Below, in pieces: positions 6,043 through 6,050 of a stretch of DNA of 6,050 nt. A model generated the notes under the pieces. That model searched no databases and was not told the DNA's origin. It saw nothing but the letters and a program-made list of their open reading frames with translations. Both the position numbers and the translations under genes were made by a program. This DNA comes from Candidatus Avacholeplasma faecigallinarum (GTDB taxonomy: Bacteria; Bacillota_I; Bacilli_A; Acholeplasmatales; Anaeroplasmataceae), in assembly GCA_018715825.1 (NCBI GenBank), contig DVKU01000031.1, forward strand, positions 1 to 6,050. Direction: 5' to 3'. Numbering within the stretch: position 1 is the stretch's first letter; each line of letters begins with the position of its first letter.

Positions 6043-6050
6043 GTATTTAT
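5991..6050 (+). CDS. Possible start of a hydrophobic protein, cut by window end
   Basis: A frame with no stop runs from TTG 5991 (or ATG 5979, same frame) to the window end. From the TTG it reads (M)NSIYFLVVIFIYHFYCCIY, which looks like a membrane helix or signal segment. GGGAG (5981-5985) five bases before the TTG is a fair though close ribosome binding site; ATG 5979 has none upstream. It follows a good promoter by about 58 bases. Only 20 codons are visible, so family and even reality as a gene are uncertain; the alternative is a non-coding structured RNA. Confidence 0.35.
   Translation, partial: MNSIYFLVVIFIYHFYCCIY

Overview
The window comes from a very AT-rich, low-GC Gram-positive type genome (Firmicutes/Bacillota, possibly a gut clostridial or erysipelotrichial lineage; this placement is inference). 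The evidence is strong purine-rich ribosome binding sites 7 or so bases before the starts, sigma-A type promoters with TG-extended -10 boxes, heavy Lys/Asn/Ile codon use, and a DUF1836 protein, a family I know from Firmicutes. TGA acts as stop (proA, DUF1836 gene) and TGG codes Trp, so the standard bacterial code applies.

Region 1 (1-3151, + strand) is a compact proB-proA-proC operon that makes proline from glutamate: glutamate 5-kinase (5' end cut by the window), gamma-glutamyl phosphate reductase and pyrroline-5-carboxylate reductase. The genes overlap by 7 and 4 bases, which suggests translational coupling. The promoter lies outside the window.

Region 2 (3152-3236) is the convergent junction. 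A strong hairpin ends the proline operon, and the same bases encode the last residues and stop codon of the opposite-strand gene.

Region 3 (3214-3831, - strand) is a DUF1836 gene, a likely helix-turn-helix regulator with an unusual Lys/Glu tail. It has its own promoter in a 145-base divergent intergenic region (3832-3976). The facing + strand promoter carries tandem GTAAACT repeats over its -10 and predicted start, a candidate operator.

Region 4 (3977-5857, + strand) holds a small Asn-rich protein that looks like an SGNH/GDSL hydrolase fold with most catalytic residues lost, then a separately promoted membrane family 2 glycosyltransferase with the D, DAD, TED and QxxRW motifs of processive polysaccharide synthases.

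Region 5 (5858-6050) has a third extended -10 promoter followed by a leader that can fold into several hairpins, one showing a Shine-Dalgarno-like GGGAG in its loop, and the possible start of a hydrophobic protein that runs off the window.

The proline operon is ordinary. The less usual material is the dual-use terminator/C-terminus, the eroded SGNH-like protein beside a glycosyltransferase, and the structured leader at the end. I see no CRISPR array, insertion sequence, tRNA or rRNA gene, and no convincing evidence of a completely new system.
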